A stretch of 36,319 bases of DNA from Candidatus Bathycorpusculum termitum (GCA_031254875.1 JAIRTW010000037.1:1-36319), one strand, 5' to 3'; counted from the first letter of the stretch, positions 17,375-27,207 are shown. The notes: generated from the sequence alone by a model not told the origin. Translations and numbers: made by a program.

Positions 17375-19682
17375 CTCCAGTTACTGCCGCTTCGGCGCCC
17401 AAACCCTGCTAAAACTTTTAGATGGCTATAATGACTTAATTGTTGGCGTCATAGATAATCCAGATATAGAGTATGTGCATAAAACGCGGGTAGGTTCCCG
17501 GCGGCTGAGCGCAGTGTTAACGCTTTTTGAGGGATGCTTCTCCAAAAAAGAATACACAACATGGTGCCGCGACATCAAAAAGGTTACACGGTTACTTTCC
17601 CAAGCCAGAGACCTCGATGTTCAAATCAGCCTTGTGGAGGGTTACCTAAAAAAACTTGATACCGTTACAGATAAAACCGGATTGAATGCGTTACTAAAGG
17701 ATCATAAAAATCGTCGAAAAAATATACAGGCGACGGTTGTCAACGGTTTAGAAGAACTCAAAGCCGCTCAAACATTGGCTAAAATCAGAGAGCACTGTGA
17801 GGATTTAACAGCGCAACAAAATGATTATGCAAACATTGATTCTGGACAGGTGCTTCAAAGAGCCCACCGGTACATAAGCCTTAGGCTGAATGACTTTCTC
17901 TCCATGAAACCGTACGTTTACCTCGAAAATGAGACGCTCCATCATCACCAGATGCGTATCTACGCCAAAAAACTTCGCTACACCCTGGAGTGCTTTGCTT
18001 CGCTCTACGAAAACAAGCTTGAATCTGAAATTCAGCGGATCAAGGATTTTCAAGATACATTAGGCGAAATGCATGACTGCGACGTCTGGCTTGGTTACAT
18101 AACACCGTTCAGTAGAAAACTGCAGGAGCGCGCTAAACTCACAATTGCAAAAAAACCAACCCGTATGGTCTCCGATAAGTCACTACAGATTTTCGAAGCC
18201 TACATCCAGGACAGAAGGAAGAAATACTACCGCCAGTTTGTAGATTGCTGGAATCAATCCATGAAAGATCGCCTCTTTGATCAATTCACCGATAAATCCC
18301 ACCGGGGGATTCAGGCGGCATTGCCGGAAAAAACTCGCCAATCCCTCACCAACCCTAATGTTAAACTCGCCGTTCTATCTGATGTTCACGCTAACCTACA
18401 GGCATTGCAAAAAGTCCTCCAAGACGCCAAAATACGTGGGGCAGAAATTTTTGTTAACGCTGGAGATTCTGTGGGATTTGGCGCCTGCCCCAATGAAGTC
18501 GTTTCGTTGCTCTGCGAAAAAGAAGTGTTGAGCATCGCTGGCAACTATGATGTGGCGGTGATAGAAAACCGAAGCGACGCGAAGAACCAGAAGAAAACAG
18601 CTTTCAAGTACACCAAAAAATCGCTCTCCAAGGCATCTAAAAATTATCTGACCTTGTTGCCCCGAGAGCTTCGATTAGAGGCAGGGGGCAAACGGCTTCT
18701 TATAGTGCATGGAAGCCCCAAATCAATTGATGAACACCTCTATTCTGACACCCCCCCTGAACAGATGCAGAGTTTAGCAAAGATAGCAGATGCCGATATT
18801 GTGGTGGTTGGCCATTCGCATATACAGTTCCAACGTGAAGTGAACGGAACGGTTTTTGTGAATCCAGGAAGCACCGGGAGACCAAGCGACGGAAATCCGC
18901 AGACAGCTTATGCGCTTTTGAGTTTTAACCCCTTCAAAGTAGAGCTAATCAGATTACCCTATGACGTAGAAAACGCCGCATACGCCCTACGCAAATGTGG
19001 TCTGCCGGAGAGTTTTGCCCAGATGCTTTTCCGCGGTGTATCAATAGACGCAGTAGTCAAAGACGATAAAGTCAAAAAAGCCGAGCTGAAAACCAACTGC
19101 GGTGCCGCGGTGGCGGCTTGCGAGCGGTTTTCTGGGGGGCTTCAATCAGATATCAAACATTACCAGCAGGTCACCCGTCTCGCTTTAGCCTTGTTTGACG
19201 AGTTAGTCGGCGTTCACAAACTAGGCAAGCAGGAGCGTTGCTGGCTTGAGTGTGCTGCTGTGCTTCATGATGTGGGCTTATCAAAGGATGGTGGGCCGCA
19301 CCATAAGGAGTCGATGCAACTTATCCTAAACAGCACACAGTTGCCTTTTCCCTCAAAGGAGAGGAGAATTATCGCTAGTATCGCAAGGTATCACCGCAAA
19401 GGCCTGCCTAAACCCAAACACTACAACCTTGCCTCATTGGACCACAAATCGGTGCATTCTATCTGTGTGTTGGCTGCGCTTTTGCGTTTAGCTGATAGTC
19501 TTGATTACCGACATAAAAGTTGCGTTAAAACGCTGTGTGTTATGGTCAGCGCAAAAAAGGTAACGGTGGAATGTCTCGCTGAGGTGGATTTGTTGCTGGA
19601 GTTGCAGGTGTTCAATAAAAAGAAGGATTTGTTTGAAAAAATTTTTAAAAAGAAAGTGGTGTTGATATGGAATCAACAGTGA
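17337..19682 (+). CDS. Three-domain protein: CHAD + calcineurin-like phosphoesterase + HD
   Basis: A 781-residue protein combining three modules. Residues about 15-310 are a CHAD domain, a helical bundle with conserved His that binds polyphosphate granules: His48 in VHKTRVGSRRL, His202-204 before QMRIYAKKLRY, His246 in EMHDCD. Residues about 344-525 are a YfcE-type metallophosphoesterase with its metal ligands: D349/H351 (LSDVHANL), D377 (NAGDSVGFG), N403 (GNYD), H458 (HGSP), H493/H495 (GHSHI). Residues about 600-780 are an HD domain (LHDVG, His644/Asp645; ARYHRKG) closely similar to the C-terminus of the adjacent Ppx. GAGGT at 17325-17329 fixes the start inside ppk1, and the end overlaps ppx by 16 nt. 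The substrate is unknown; polyphosphate or a nucleotide is likely. Confidence 0.93.
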   Translation: MNTQPTFQPCTVNSSYCRFGAQTLLKLLDGYNDLIVGVIDNPDIEYVHKTRVGSRRLSAVLTLFEGCFSKKEYTTWCRDIKKVTRLLSQARDLDVQISLVEGYLKKLDTVTDKTGLNALLKDHKNRRKNIQATVVNGLEELKAAQTLAKIREHCEDLTAQQNDYANIDSGQVLQRAHRYISLRLNDFLSMKPYVYLENETLHHHQMRIYAKKLRYTLECFASLYENKLESEIQRIKDFQDTLGEMHDCDVWLGYITPFSRKLQERAKLTIAKKPTRMVSDKSLQIFEAYIQDRRKKYYRQFVDCWNQSMKDRLFDQFTDKSHRGIQAALPEKTRQSLTNPNVKLAVLSDVHANLQALQKVLQDAKIRGAEIFVNAGDSVGFGACPNEVVSLLCEKEVLSIAGNYDVAVIENRSDAKNQKKTAFKYTKKSLSKASKNYLTLLPRELRLEAGGKRLLIVHGSPKSIDEHLYSDTPPEQMQSLAKIADADIVVVGHSHIQFQREVNGTVFVNPGSTGRPSDGNPQTAYALLSFNPFKVELIRLPYDVENAAYALRKCGLPESFAQMLFRGVSIDAVVKDDKVKKAELKTNCGAAVAACERFSGGLQSDIKHYQQVTRLALALFDELVGVHKLGKQERCWLECAAVLHDVGLSKDGGPHHKESMQLILNSTQLPFPSKERRIIASIARYHRKGLPKPKHYNLASLDHKSVHSICVLAALLRLADSLDYRHKSCVKTLCVMVSAKKVTVECLAEVDLLLELQVFNKKKDLFEKIFKKKVVLIWNQQ

Positions 19683-21253
19683 AAAATGCAGAAAACGTTG
19701 TGGGATTCATTGACATTGGCACAAACGCTATACGCCTTTTGGTGGCAAGAATTAACCACAATTTTTCCTACACCACCATAAGCCGAGAAAAAGAGATTGT
19801 TCGTCTAGGTGAGGGTGAATTCAAGGACCATATCCTAAAACCCGGAGCGATGGAACGCGCTATATTTGTTTGTGGAAAATTTGTCGATTTAGCCCGAACG
19901 TATGGTGCTGTAGAAATCATCTCGGTGGGGACCTCAGCGATTCGTGAAGCTGCCAACCAAGCGGAGTTTCTCAAAAATCTCAAAGCAAGAACCGGTTTAA
20001 CTGTTAGAGTAATCTCCGGTGAGGAGGAGGCGCGTCTTATCTGGTTGGGTGTCTCCAGTGGTATAGATATCGGTGCCAAAAAAGCGCTCTTTATTGATTT
20101 AGGCGGTGGTAGCACTGAAATCGCCATCGGAAATCAGCATGAATGCTTCTATATCAGTAGTCTCCGTTTAGGTGCAATCCGGCTAACCGCTCAGTTAATT
20201 GGGGAAGGCTGGGCTGGTCCCATAGAAAGTAGTCTCTACAAGAAAATGAGGCATTATGCTTGTAGTCAAATCAACGTAGTGAAACCCCACGTTTTAGAGT
20301 ATGGCATCCGAGTGGCGTGGGGTTCTTCGGGTACTATAATTAACTTGGCTGAGATCGCAAATAAGCTATTTAAGAAAGCCGATTCCAGTGATGAGGCGCT
20401 GGTGTTGACCCGAAAAAACCTCAAGAAACTGGCGACTGTTCTATGTTGGTTGCCCCTTGAGGAGCGCAGAAAGGTGCCTGCTATAAACCCTGAGCGCGCT
20501 GACATAATCGTTGCGGGTGCTGCAATCATAGAAACGGTCATGGAAAAATTTGGGTTGGAAGAAATCCGTATAAGTCACAGAGAACTCCGTGATGGTCTTC
20601 TCGTAGAGTACTTGTCTACTTTTGAGGGTTTTCGGGAGCTCCAGAAGGAACCTATGAGAAACCAAAGCATCCTTCATCTGGGCCGGTCCTGCAACTTTGA
20701 TGAGAAACACGCTGAAACCGTTGCGGTATTAGCGCTGGAACTCTTTGACAGCGCTAAAAAAATAGAGCTCCACCATCTGGGTATGAGAGAGCGGGATCTG
20801 CTAAGACATGCGGCGTCTCTTCATGATGTTGGTGACTTTCTCTCTTTTAATGACCATCATATACATTCTCATTACATCATAAATAACGCGGGGCTTCCAG
20901 GTTTTGACAAAACAGAAATCCAGCTGATGGCAAACATTGCAAGGTTTCACCGCAAAAAGTTCCCCACAAAAAAAGTCTTAAAAGCCGAGGAGGGGATGGA
21001 TGAAAAAAGCAAAGAAGTTGTTGCAGTGCTTTCGACGCTTTTGAGGCTTGCAGAAAAACTTGACCGAAGTCACTGCGGACTGGTTAAGAAGGCCGAGTTT
21101 GTTAAGGGCGGCAAAGACCAAGTTGTTTTGAGGTTCTACTCAGACAGTGATTGTAGCTTAGAAGAGTGGAGTGTGGTTCAGAACCAGTCAGCATTCTACT
21201 GTGCGTTTGAGAAGCAACTAAATGCACAGTGTATAGTAACGCTCAACCCATAA
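19667..21253 (+). CDS. ppx: Exopolyphosphatase of the Ppx/GppA family with C-terminal HD domain
   Basis: A 528-residue protein with an actin-like ASKHA core. It has the phosphate-1 loop FIDIGTNAIRLLVA at about 14-27, SVGTSAIREA, EEARLIWLGV, and the phosphate-2 loop FIDLGGGSTEIAIG near 143-156. The C-terminal part carries an HD domain (AASLHDVG, ANIARFHRKKFP) as in long Ppx/GppA proteins. The family removes terminal phosphate from polyphosphate or hydrolyses pppGpp. The neighbours ppk1 and the CHAD protein favour polyphosphate. It overlaps the preceding gene by 16 nt and faces ppk2 with a 9-nt gap. Confidence 0.95.
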   Translation: MESTVKNAENVVGFIDIGTNAIRLLVARINHNFSYTTISREKEIVRLGEGEFKDHILKPGAMERAIFVCGKFVDLARTYGAVEIISVGTSAIREAANQAEFLKNLKARTGLTVRVISGEEEARLIWLGVSSGIDIGAKKALFIDLGGGSTEIAIGNQHECFYISSLRLGAIRLTAQLIGEGWAGPIESSLYKKMRHYACSQINVVKPHVLEYGIRVAWGSSGTIINLAEIANKLFKKADSSDEALVLTRKNLKKLATVLCWLPLEERRKVPAINPERADIIVAGAAIIETVMEKFGLEEIRISHRELRDGLLVEYLSTFEGFRELQKEPMRNQSILHLGRSCNFDEKHAETVAVLALELFDSAKKIELHHLGMRERDLLRHAASLHDVGDFLSFNDHHIHSHYIINNAGLPGFDKTEIQLMANIARFHRKKFPTKKVLKAEEGMDEKSKEVVAVLSTLLRLAEKLDRSHCGLVKKAEFVKGGKDQVVLRFYSDSDCSLEEWSVVQNQSAFYCAFEKQLNAQCIVTLNP

Positions 21254-21262
21254 GCTGAGTTC

Positions 21263-22153
21263 TTATTCTTTTTCCAGTTCAGCTTTAGCTTTAGCCAGAG
21301 CCTCTTTTTGGGTTTCACTCAACACTGGATACTTTAAGTTCAGTTTTTCAATCTCTGATGTAATAACATCTGAGATCACCGCGTGTGCAACCCATTTCCT
21401 GTCTGCTGGCACAACATACCATGGTGCCCATTCTGTACTGGTTTTGTTTAGCATTTCCTCATAGACTTTTTCGTACTCTGGCCATTTAGACCGTTCCTCA
21501 ATATCGGTTAGGGAAAACTTCCAAGCTTTATCTGGATTTTCAAGGCGTTTGAGCAAACGTTTTTTCTGTTCTTTCTTTGAGATGTGAAGATAAAATTTGA
21601 GAACCAAGGTTCCGCCTCGAGTGAGATGGCGTTCAAGGAGGTTTATGTCCTCGTAGCGTTGCTCCCAAAACAGTGCCTTATTCTTTATCGGTGGTAGCTT
21701 TTGTTTGGCAAAGATCTCGGGGCGGACCTTAACAATCAGCACGTCCTCGTAGTAGGAGCGGTTAAAGATGCCGATACTACCCCGTTCAGGAAGCACTTTT
21801 ATGTGGCGCCACAAAAAATTATGCTTGAGTTCTTCAGTAGAGGGCGTTTTGAAACTGGTAACTCGGCAACCCTGAGGGTTAACTCCGGACATAACATGGC
21901 GGATGGTGCTGTCTTTACCTGCCGCGTCCATACCTTGCAGAATAATCAGCATGGCATAGGTATCGCTTGCCCAGAGCAGTTCTTGTTCGCTTATGAGTTT
22001 CTGTCGGTTTTCCTCAAGAAGAGCCAAGGCCTGCTGTTTTAGGTCTTTACGTTTTTCCTGTTTGGCCCATTTTGGAAGCCAGCCTGAGTCGTAATTTTTG
22101 AGGCGTATGGTTTTCCCCGCTGGCACCTTGAAGTCTTGAGCGTCTATAGACAT
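21263..22153 (-). CDS. ppk2: PPK2-family polyphosphate:nucleotide phosphotransferase
   Basis: A 296-residue P-loop kinase. Walker A-like GMDAAGKDS lies at residues 74-82, followed by TIRHVMSGVNPQG, FLWRHIKVLPERG, FNRSYYEDVLIVKV, and the lid region HISKKEQKKRLLKRLENP. These are hallmarks of PPK2, which phosphorylates nucleoside di- or monophosphates using polyphosphate. The length and the N-terminal extension fit the single-domain class I-like proteins. The nucleotide preference cannot be read from sequence. Transcription is opposite to ppk1-ppx, from a promoter shared with the histidine kinase region; an AT-rich TATA candidate lies at 22221-22235. Confidence 0.93.
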   Translation of the reverse strand: MSIDAQDFKVPAGKTIRLKNYDSGWLPKWAKQEKRKDLKQQALALLEENRQKLISEQELLWASDTYAMLIILQGMDAAGKDSTIRHVMSGVNPQGCRVTSFKTPSTEELKHNFLWRHIKVLPERGSIGIFNRSYYEDVLIVKVRPEIFAKQKLPPIKNKALFWEQRYEDINLLERHLTRGGTLVLKFYLHISKKEQKKRLLKRLENPDKAWKFSLTDIEERSKWPEYEKVYEEMLNKTSTEWAPWYVVPADRKWVAHAVISDVITSEIEKLNLKYPVLSETQKEALAKAKAELEKE

Positions 22154-22310
22154 GAAATCGTCCCTGCTGAAGGTAGACGGTAGTTCCTAATAATCGCTGT
22201 GGTAGGGGCGCCATCGGTGCGTATATAAATATTATAGAAAAGCTAAAAAACACCTAGCGATCATAAGCTTTAATTGAGCGGCACAGCAAAACGGGTTGCG
22301 CTGACTGCTG

Positions 22311-22320
22311 GTTATAAACC
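22311..22320 (+). promoter_or_regulatory. TATA-like box of the histidine kinase gene
   Basis: GGTTATAAAC is about 30 nt before the ATG at 22347, and no Shine-Dalgarno is present there. This fits a leaderless transcript and supports that ATG over the TTG at 22326. Confidence 0.4.
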
Positions 22321-22346
22321 GTAAGTTGAACAAAGAGAATCTCACC

Positions 22347-23915
22347 ATGACAGAAACGATCTTGCTTACACAAAAAAAACAAAGCGATATCGAAACCACC
22401 GTTGAACAGCCAATGCCTCGTAGCCAAACCATCTATCAAGGCTTATTTACACACATGAGTGACGGCTTTGCCTACTGCAAAGTAATCTTTGACAAATCTG
22501 GCCATGCTGTAGATTATATCTTCTGCGACGTAAACAAACCCTTCCGACGCATAACCAAATTAGGCGATATACCCGTAATTGGAAAGAAAGCCTCGGAAGT
22601 GTATCCCTGGTTTAAAGAAACCTGTATAGATTGGGTAAAACTCTGCGGTAAAGTCGCCCAAACCGGGAAAGGTAAATGCGTCATACTTGAGGGATACTGT
22701 AAACCGCTGGATCGGTGGTTTTCATCCAACGTTTACTGCCCCGAAAAAGGCTATATAGCCATGATAAATAAAGATATCACAGCCCGCAGAAAAACCGAGC
22801 AGGCACTTAGGGTAAGCGAGAAACAATATAAGAAACTCGCCAACAGCATAACTGACCCCTTCTTCGCATTGGATTCATGCTTAAAATTTAACTATTGGAA
22901 TAAGGCAACTGAAAAATTCACAGGCATAAAATGCGCTGATGCTTTAGGGAAACATTTCTTTTGTGTTTTTGGAAAAAACCGCATTTCCCGCAGATTTGCA
23001 GGTATCTACCGTGACGTGATGAAAACAAAGAATCCCCGGACGTTTAGTAGCAAGTTACCTAAAGCAGGCGCCGGCACCTTTTTTGAGATTGAAGTGTACT
23101 CCACCGGTAACGGTATCTCTGTTTTGGCTAGAGATATAACCGAACGCAAAAAAACACAGATTTCCATGGAAGAATACACTAAACGGCTAGAAGAACTTGT
23201 CAGAATACGCACAGAGAAACTCAACAATGCCGAACGACTAGCCGCGATTGGGGAAACAGCCGGTATGATTGGTCATGATATCCGCAATCCCCTGCAGAGC
23301 ATCATCGGTGAATTGTTTTTGGCGAAAGATGAACTCAGCGAGTTTCCGGATACAGACGTCAAGATGCGTCTTATGGAATGCGTCAATGCTGTCGAGGAGC
23401 AAACGCTCTACATCAACAAAATTGTTGCTGACCTCCAAGATTTCGCTAAGCCGTTGACTCCATGCATAGCCGAAACCAGTCTTGAAGAAACCATCCGGGC
23501 CGTCAGTTTAACGCTTGATGTGCCCAAAAACGTTCATATTAGCTACTCGTCGGTTAAGCCGTTTCCGATGCTGAAAACCGACCCCCTATTTATCAAGCGC
23601 ATACTGAGTAACCTTATCCGCAACGGCATACAAGCCATGGAAACCAAAGGCGGCGAATTAGCGGTGCATACCTCCCTAAGAGACAAATTCGTCATAGTCA
23701 CTATCTCCGACACGGGAACCGGTATCTCCGATGAAGTGAGAGATAAAATCTTCAAACCGTTATTTACCACAAAATCGAAGGGGCAGGGTTTTGGCTTGGC
23801 GGTGGTGAAAAAACTGGCAGAGGCGTTGGGTGGGAATATCCGCTTTGAAACTCAGGTGGACAGGGGCACAACTTTTATCGTTGAGATTCCTATGCGTCCA
23901 AATAGCTTAATCTAA
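22347..23915 (+). CDS. PAS-domain sensor histidine kinase (orphan)
   Basis: A 522-residue soluble kinase from the chosen ATG. A PAS domain (about 25-150) ends with INKDITARRKTEQ. A second PAS (about 155-265) ends with VLARDITERKKTQ. A coiled-coil linker leads to the HisKA box GMIGHDIRNPLQSIIGEL, with phospho-acceptor His at residue 310. The HATPase has N box LIRNGIQAME, G1 ISDTGTGIS and G2 GQGFGLAVVKKL. There are no membrane helices, so it senses a cytoplasmic signal. No response regulator lies in the window. It is next to ppk2 and converges on phoU with a 9-nt overlap of the 3' ends; a phosphate role is only inferred. An in-frame TTG at 22326 would add 7 residues. Confidence 0.92.
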   Translation: MTETILLTQKKQSDIETTVEQPMPRSQTIYQGLFTHMSDGFAYCKVIFDKSGHAVDYIFCDVNKPFRRITKLGDIPVIGKKASEVYPWFKETCIDWVKLCGKVAQTGKGKCVILEGYCKPLDRWFSSNVYCPEKGYIAMINKDITARRKTEQALRVSEKQYKKLANSITDPFFALDSCLKFNYWNKATEKFTGIKCADALGKHFFCVFGKNRISRRFAGIYRDVMKTKNPRTFSSKLPKAGAGTFFEIEVYSTGNGISVLARDITERKKTQISMEEYTKRLEELVRIRTEKLNNAERLAAIGETAGMIGHDIRNPLQSIIGELFLAKDELSEFPDTDVKMRLMECVNAVEEQTLYINKIVADLQDFAKPLTPCIAETSLEETIRAVSLTLDVPKNVHISYSSVKPFPMLKTDPLFIKRILSNLIRNGIQAMETKGGELAVHTSLRDKFVIVTISDTGTGISDEVRDKIFKPLFTTKSKGQGFGLAVVKKLAEALGGNIRFETQVDRGTTFIVEIPMRPNSLI

Positions 23916-24551
23916 GCTGATTTTTTGGCCGGTTACGATATAGACTATGGATTCGCAGACGTAGACGGCGTGGTCGGCTATACGCTCAAAGTATCGTATT
24001 GCCAGTATGCTTGAGGCGACGCATTTGTTGCTGGTTTCCTCTCGGTCGAGTAGTTTGCTAAGGAAGTCAAGAAACATTTTGTCGACTTCGCGTTCTATGG
24101 GTGAGATGGTTTTGGCGAGAATCACATCATGTTTGCGGAGGGCATCAATGCTGGTTTTAACCATGAAGAGGACTTTGTCGCCCATCTCGGCAAGGTAGTC
24201 CCGTGTCCAAGTTTCACACTGCTTTAAGCCGCGTAACTGGTCGTTTATGCTAGATATGTCTAGAGCATATCTACCATAGCGGGCAAAGTCGTTACCGATT
24301 TTCATATAAGATTTGATGGCCCGCAGGTCTGAGGCGACAGGTTGGAAACGGGCGATTAACTCAAACGTTTTATCTTCCACTTTCCCTGCCATGGCAAGGA
24401 GTACATCTGACATTTCCTTTACCTGTGTTTGTACGTTTCTACCCTCGAGATAACCCCGTATGGACAACGATAGGGCTTCGTAGGTTAACTCGCCCATCCG
24501 TATTAACAGTACTGATTGTTCTTCTAATCCCCGGTCGATTATTCTGCTCAT
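23907..24551 (-). CDS. phoU: Phosphate uptake regulator PhoU
   Basis: A 214-residue all-helical protein made of two PhoU repeats (about 8-95 and 110-205), each with the E/DxxxD-type metal-binding helix pair; RYFERIADHAVYVCE is the signature of the second repeat. PhoU restrains the Pst transporter and transmits its state to regulators. It is the last gene of pstSCAB-phoU, 8 nt after pstB. Confidence 0.95.
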   Translation of the reverse strand: MSRIIDRGLEEQSVLLIRMGELTYEALSLSIRGYLEGRNVQTQVKEMSDVLLAMAGKVEDKTFELIARFQPVASDLRAIKSYMKIGNDFARYGRYALDISSINDQLRGLKQCETWTRDYLAEMGDKVLFMVKTSIDALRKHDVILAKTISPIEREVDKMFLDFLSKLLDREETSNKCVASSILAIRYFERIADHAVYVCESIVYIVTGQKISLD

Positions 24552-24559
24552 ATCCTTTC

Positions 24560-25321
24560 CTATCCGAATTCTCCTGTTATATATCTCTCTGTTAACTGGT
24601 TTTTGGGTGACTCAAAGATATCTTTGGTTGATCCGAATTCAATGAGGTTGCCCAGATACATAAAGGCGGTGTAGTCGGAGACGCGGGATGCCTGTTGCAT
24701 GTTATGGGTGACGATAGCTACTGTGTAGTTCTTCTTTAACTCCACGACCAGCCGCTCGATTTTAGCAGACGCAATAGGGTCCAAAGCTGAAGTGGGTTCA
24801 TCCATCAAAATGACTTCAGGTTGCAAAGCAATAGCGCGTGCAATGCATAGCCTCTGTTGTTGCCCGCCTGAAATGCTTGTACCTGGCTTTTTTAAATCGT
24901 CTTTCACTTCATCCCAAAGCGTTGCCTGCTGTAAGCTATACTTAACCACTTCATCGAGGTTCTTGTCTTTGCGGGCGCCGGTTAATTTTAAACCCGCCGC
25001 AACGTTATCGTAAATCGACATGGTGGGGAAGGGGTTGGGTTTCTGGAAAACCATACCAACTCGGCGCCGAATCATCACTGGATCCACGATTGGATCATAG
25101 ATATTTTGGCTGTCAAGAAGTATCTGTCCTGACATCTTAGCCGTTGGTGTCAATTCATGCATTCTATTGAGTGTGCGAATAAATGTAGATTTTCCACATC
25201 CGGACGGTCCAATGATGGCAGTGATAGCGTTTGCTTTTATCGAGAGGTTTATGTCTTTTAATGCCTGCTTGGTGCCAAACCATGCGTTTAAATTTACACT
25301 CTGTATTTTTATATTATCCAT
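24560..25321 (-). CDS. pstB: Phosphate ABC transporter ATP-binding protein
   Basis: An ABC ATPase of about 253 residues. Walker A is GPSGCGKST, the Q-loop segment is [20 protein letters not shown] (typical PstB), the signature is ISGGQQQR, and Walker B is [12 protein letters not shown], followed by the switch His in VTHNMQQ. It powers phosphate import with PstA/PstC. A GTG at 25330 overlaps the pstA stop (GTGA). The ATG at 25321 has AAGGTG about 6 nt upstream, so I prefer it; the difference is three residues. Confidence 0.96.
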   Translation of the reverse strand: MDNIKIQSVNLNAWFGTKQALKDINLSIKANAITAIIGPSGCGKSTFIRTLNRMHELTPTAKMSGQILLDSQNIYDPIVDPVMIRRRVGMVFQKPNPFPTMSIYDNVAAGLKLTGARKDKNLDEVVKYSLQQATLWDEVKDDLKKPGTSISGGQQQRLCIARAIALQPEVILMDEPTSALDPIASAKIERLVVELKKNYTVAIVTHNMQQASRVSDYTAFMYLGNLIEFGSTKDIFESPKNQLTERYITGEFG

Positions 25322-25326
25322 TCCGT

Positions 25327-26193
25327 TCACCTTGTAACTTTGTTGTGGTATCGACCTCTGCTAGCTAATCTGACGCCTATGTTAAGAGTTAAAACTATTA
25401 AAATCAACACTAACGCTGCGCCCCACGCTTGAGTTTGTGCTGCTTGAGTGTGCAACTGCGAATTAATGAAGATGCGTAGCGGTAATGCATCCATCGACTC
25501 ATTGAATCCTCCAAAGAAGAAGCTGCTGCCCATGATTGTAAGCAGGATGGGTGCGGTTTCGCCAGCTATTCGTGCTACCCCCAGAAGGATACCTGTGATC
25601 AAGCCGCCTTTTGCTGAAGGCAAAACAACACTGATGATTGTTCGCCATCGGTGTATGCCCAATGCCATGGAAGCTTCACGGACGCTGTTTGAAACCAATT
25701 TGAGTGACTCCTCTGTGGTTCTTGCTACGATGGGAATCAGTATAAATGATAATGCCACCGCTCCTGCGATCGGTGAAAATCCGCCTATTAAGCCAACAAC
25801 GATTAGGCTGTAAGCGGTGATGCCTACAATTATGGAGGGGAACCCGGTTAGTATGTTGTTGATGGACCGTATCCAGGAGGCATATTTGTTAGTTCCGTAT
25901 TCGGCAAGGTATACGCCAGTCAATACGCCAATCGGGATACCGATAGCGCCTGTTAACCCTATCAGTATCATTGTTCCCTGTATAGCGGGTCCGATGCCGC
26001 CGCGCAGGCCTTTTCCAGTTAAGAACTGTAGGTTTATAGCAGGGGCACCTCGCACTATGACCTCAAAGAGGATGCTTAGCAGAGGAACAATGGCTATTAT
26101 AACACAGATTAGGCAGAGTATATAGAAGAATTTGTTTTTAAACTTACGAAGACGGTAACTGTGGAGGTTTAACTTCTCAAACAGGTTAACCAA
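25327..26193 (-). CDS. pstA: Phosphate ABC transporter permease PstA
   Basis: A 288-residue membrane protein with about six TM helices. The coupling (EAA) region is [30 protein letters not shown]. The segments [14 protein letters not shown] (here [14 protein letters not shown]) and [11 protein letters not shown] are typical of PstA. It forms the phosphate channel with PstC. Pst permease order is kept, 2 nt after pstC. Confidence 0.95.
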   Translation of the reverse strand: MVNLFEKLNLHSYRLRKFKNKFFYILCLICVIIAIVPLLSILFEVIVRGAPAINLQFLTGKGLRGGIGPAIQGTMILIGLTGAIGIPIGVLTGVYLAEYGTNKYASWIRSINNILTGFPSIIVGITAYSLIVVGLIGGFSPIAGAVALSFILIPIVARTTEESLKLVSNSVREASMALGIHRWRTIISVVLPSAKGGLITGILLGVARIAGETAPILLTIMGSSFFFGGFNESMDALPLRIFINSQLHTQAAQTQAWGAALVLILIVLTLNIGVRLASRGRYHNKVTR

Positions 26194-26195
26194 CG

Positions 26196-27128
26196 TTACT
26201 CGACGGCGCCTCCTTTAACTTTTAGAACACGAGTCATCATAACATGTGCTGCTACGTTTATGAGTAAACTGATTGCGAGCAGAACCAACCCCGCGCCTAT
26301 ATATGCAGAGCTCAGAAGAGCTGTCTGTGAATCAAAGAAGCCGCCAGCAATCAGAGAAGGCAAAGTCTGGCCCGTCTGAAAAAGTGAAACCGGCATACCG
26401 CTGGCTCCAGAAGCATTGCCTATAACCATAGTTACTGCCATAGTTTCACCTATCGCTCTGCCTAGACCCAAAATTATAGCGCCAAATATGCCGGAGCGTC
26501 CATAGCTGAGGACCCAGTGGCGAATAACTTCCCATTTTGTAGCACCGATACCGTAGGCAGCTTCTCTAATAGAGTTTGGTACTGCGCTGATGACTTCTCT
26601 TGAGACCGAAGCTACGGTTGGAATGATCATGATGGCAAGGATGAGTCCGGCGGTGAGGAAGCCATAGCCGGTGGGGGTTCCGCTAAATAGGGGGAACCAG
26701 CCCAGATGAGTGTTTAGGGGTGTCTCGATGTAGTCTAGAACCCAGAAGCGTAGCACAAGCATGCCCCAAAGACCATAAATTACACTGGGAACGGCTGCTA
26801 ACATTTCTACAAGGTAGGAGAAGGGCACGCGTATGGCTCTAGGGGCCATCTCTACGATAAAGATGGCGATGCCTAAACTCAGGGGGACCCCTACCAGTAG
26901 GGCAATGCCTGAGGTTATAAGCGTTCCAAGGATGGCGGGCAAGACGCCAAACGATGGTATGTCGAAATTCCAGTTTCTTCCAGATATAAACCCAAATCCT
27001 GATGTAGCAAAAACGTTTGCTGAGCCAGTGATAAGGACGTAAGTGTTAAGTAACAATATAACTATGGCTGATGCGGCGATTACTGCAACTAAGACCTTGA
27101 AGATATTGTCGCCGGTTAGCTTGATCAT
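26196..27128 (-). CDS. pstC: Phosphate ABC transporter permease PstC
   Basis: A 310-residue membrane protein with about six TM helices. FLISGRNW (here FISGRNWNFD), MLAAVPSVIYGLWGMLVL and the coupling loop EAAYGIGATKWEVIRHWVLS, followed by GRAIGETMAVTMVIGN, are characteristic of PstC. It partners PstA. The gene follows pstS after 79 nt. Confidence 0.95.
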   Translation of the reverse strand: MIKLTGDNIFKVLVAVIAASAIVILLLNTYVLITGSANVFATSGFGFISGRNWNFDIPSFGVLPAILGTLITSGIALLVGVPLSLGIAIFIVEMAPRAIRVPFSYLVEMLAAVPSVIYGLWGMLVLRFWVLDYIETPLNTHLGWFPLFSGTPTGYGFLTAGLILAIMIIPTVASVSREVISAVPNSIREAAYGIGATKWEVIRHWVLSYGRSGIFGAIILGLGRAIGETMAVTMVIGNASGASGMPVSLFQTGQTLPSLIAGGFFDSQTALLSSAYIGAGLVLLAISLLINVAAHVMMTRVLKVKGGAVE

Positions 27129-27207
27129 GCGGATCTGCCTGAACTAAAGGTGCAAAGAAAAAAAAGGTTTTGGCTATAATAGATATAGTGCATATTTTCA
27201 CGTTCGT

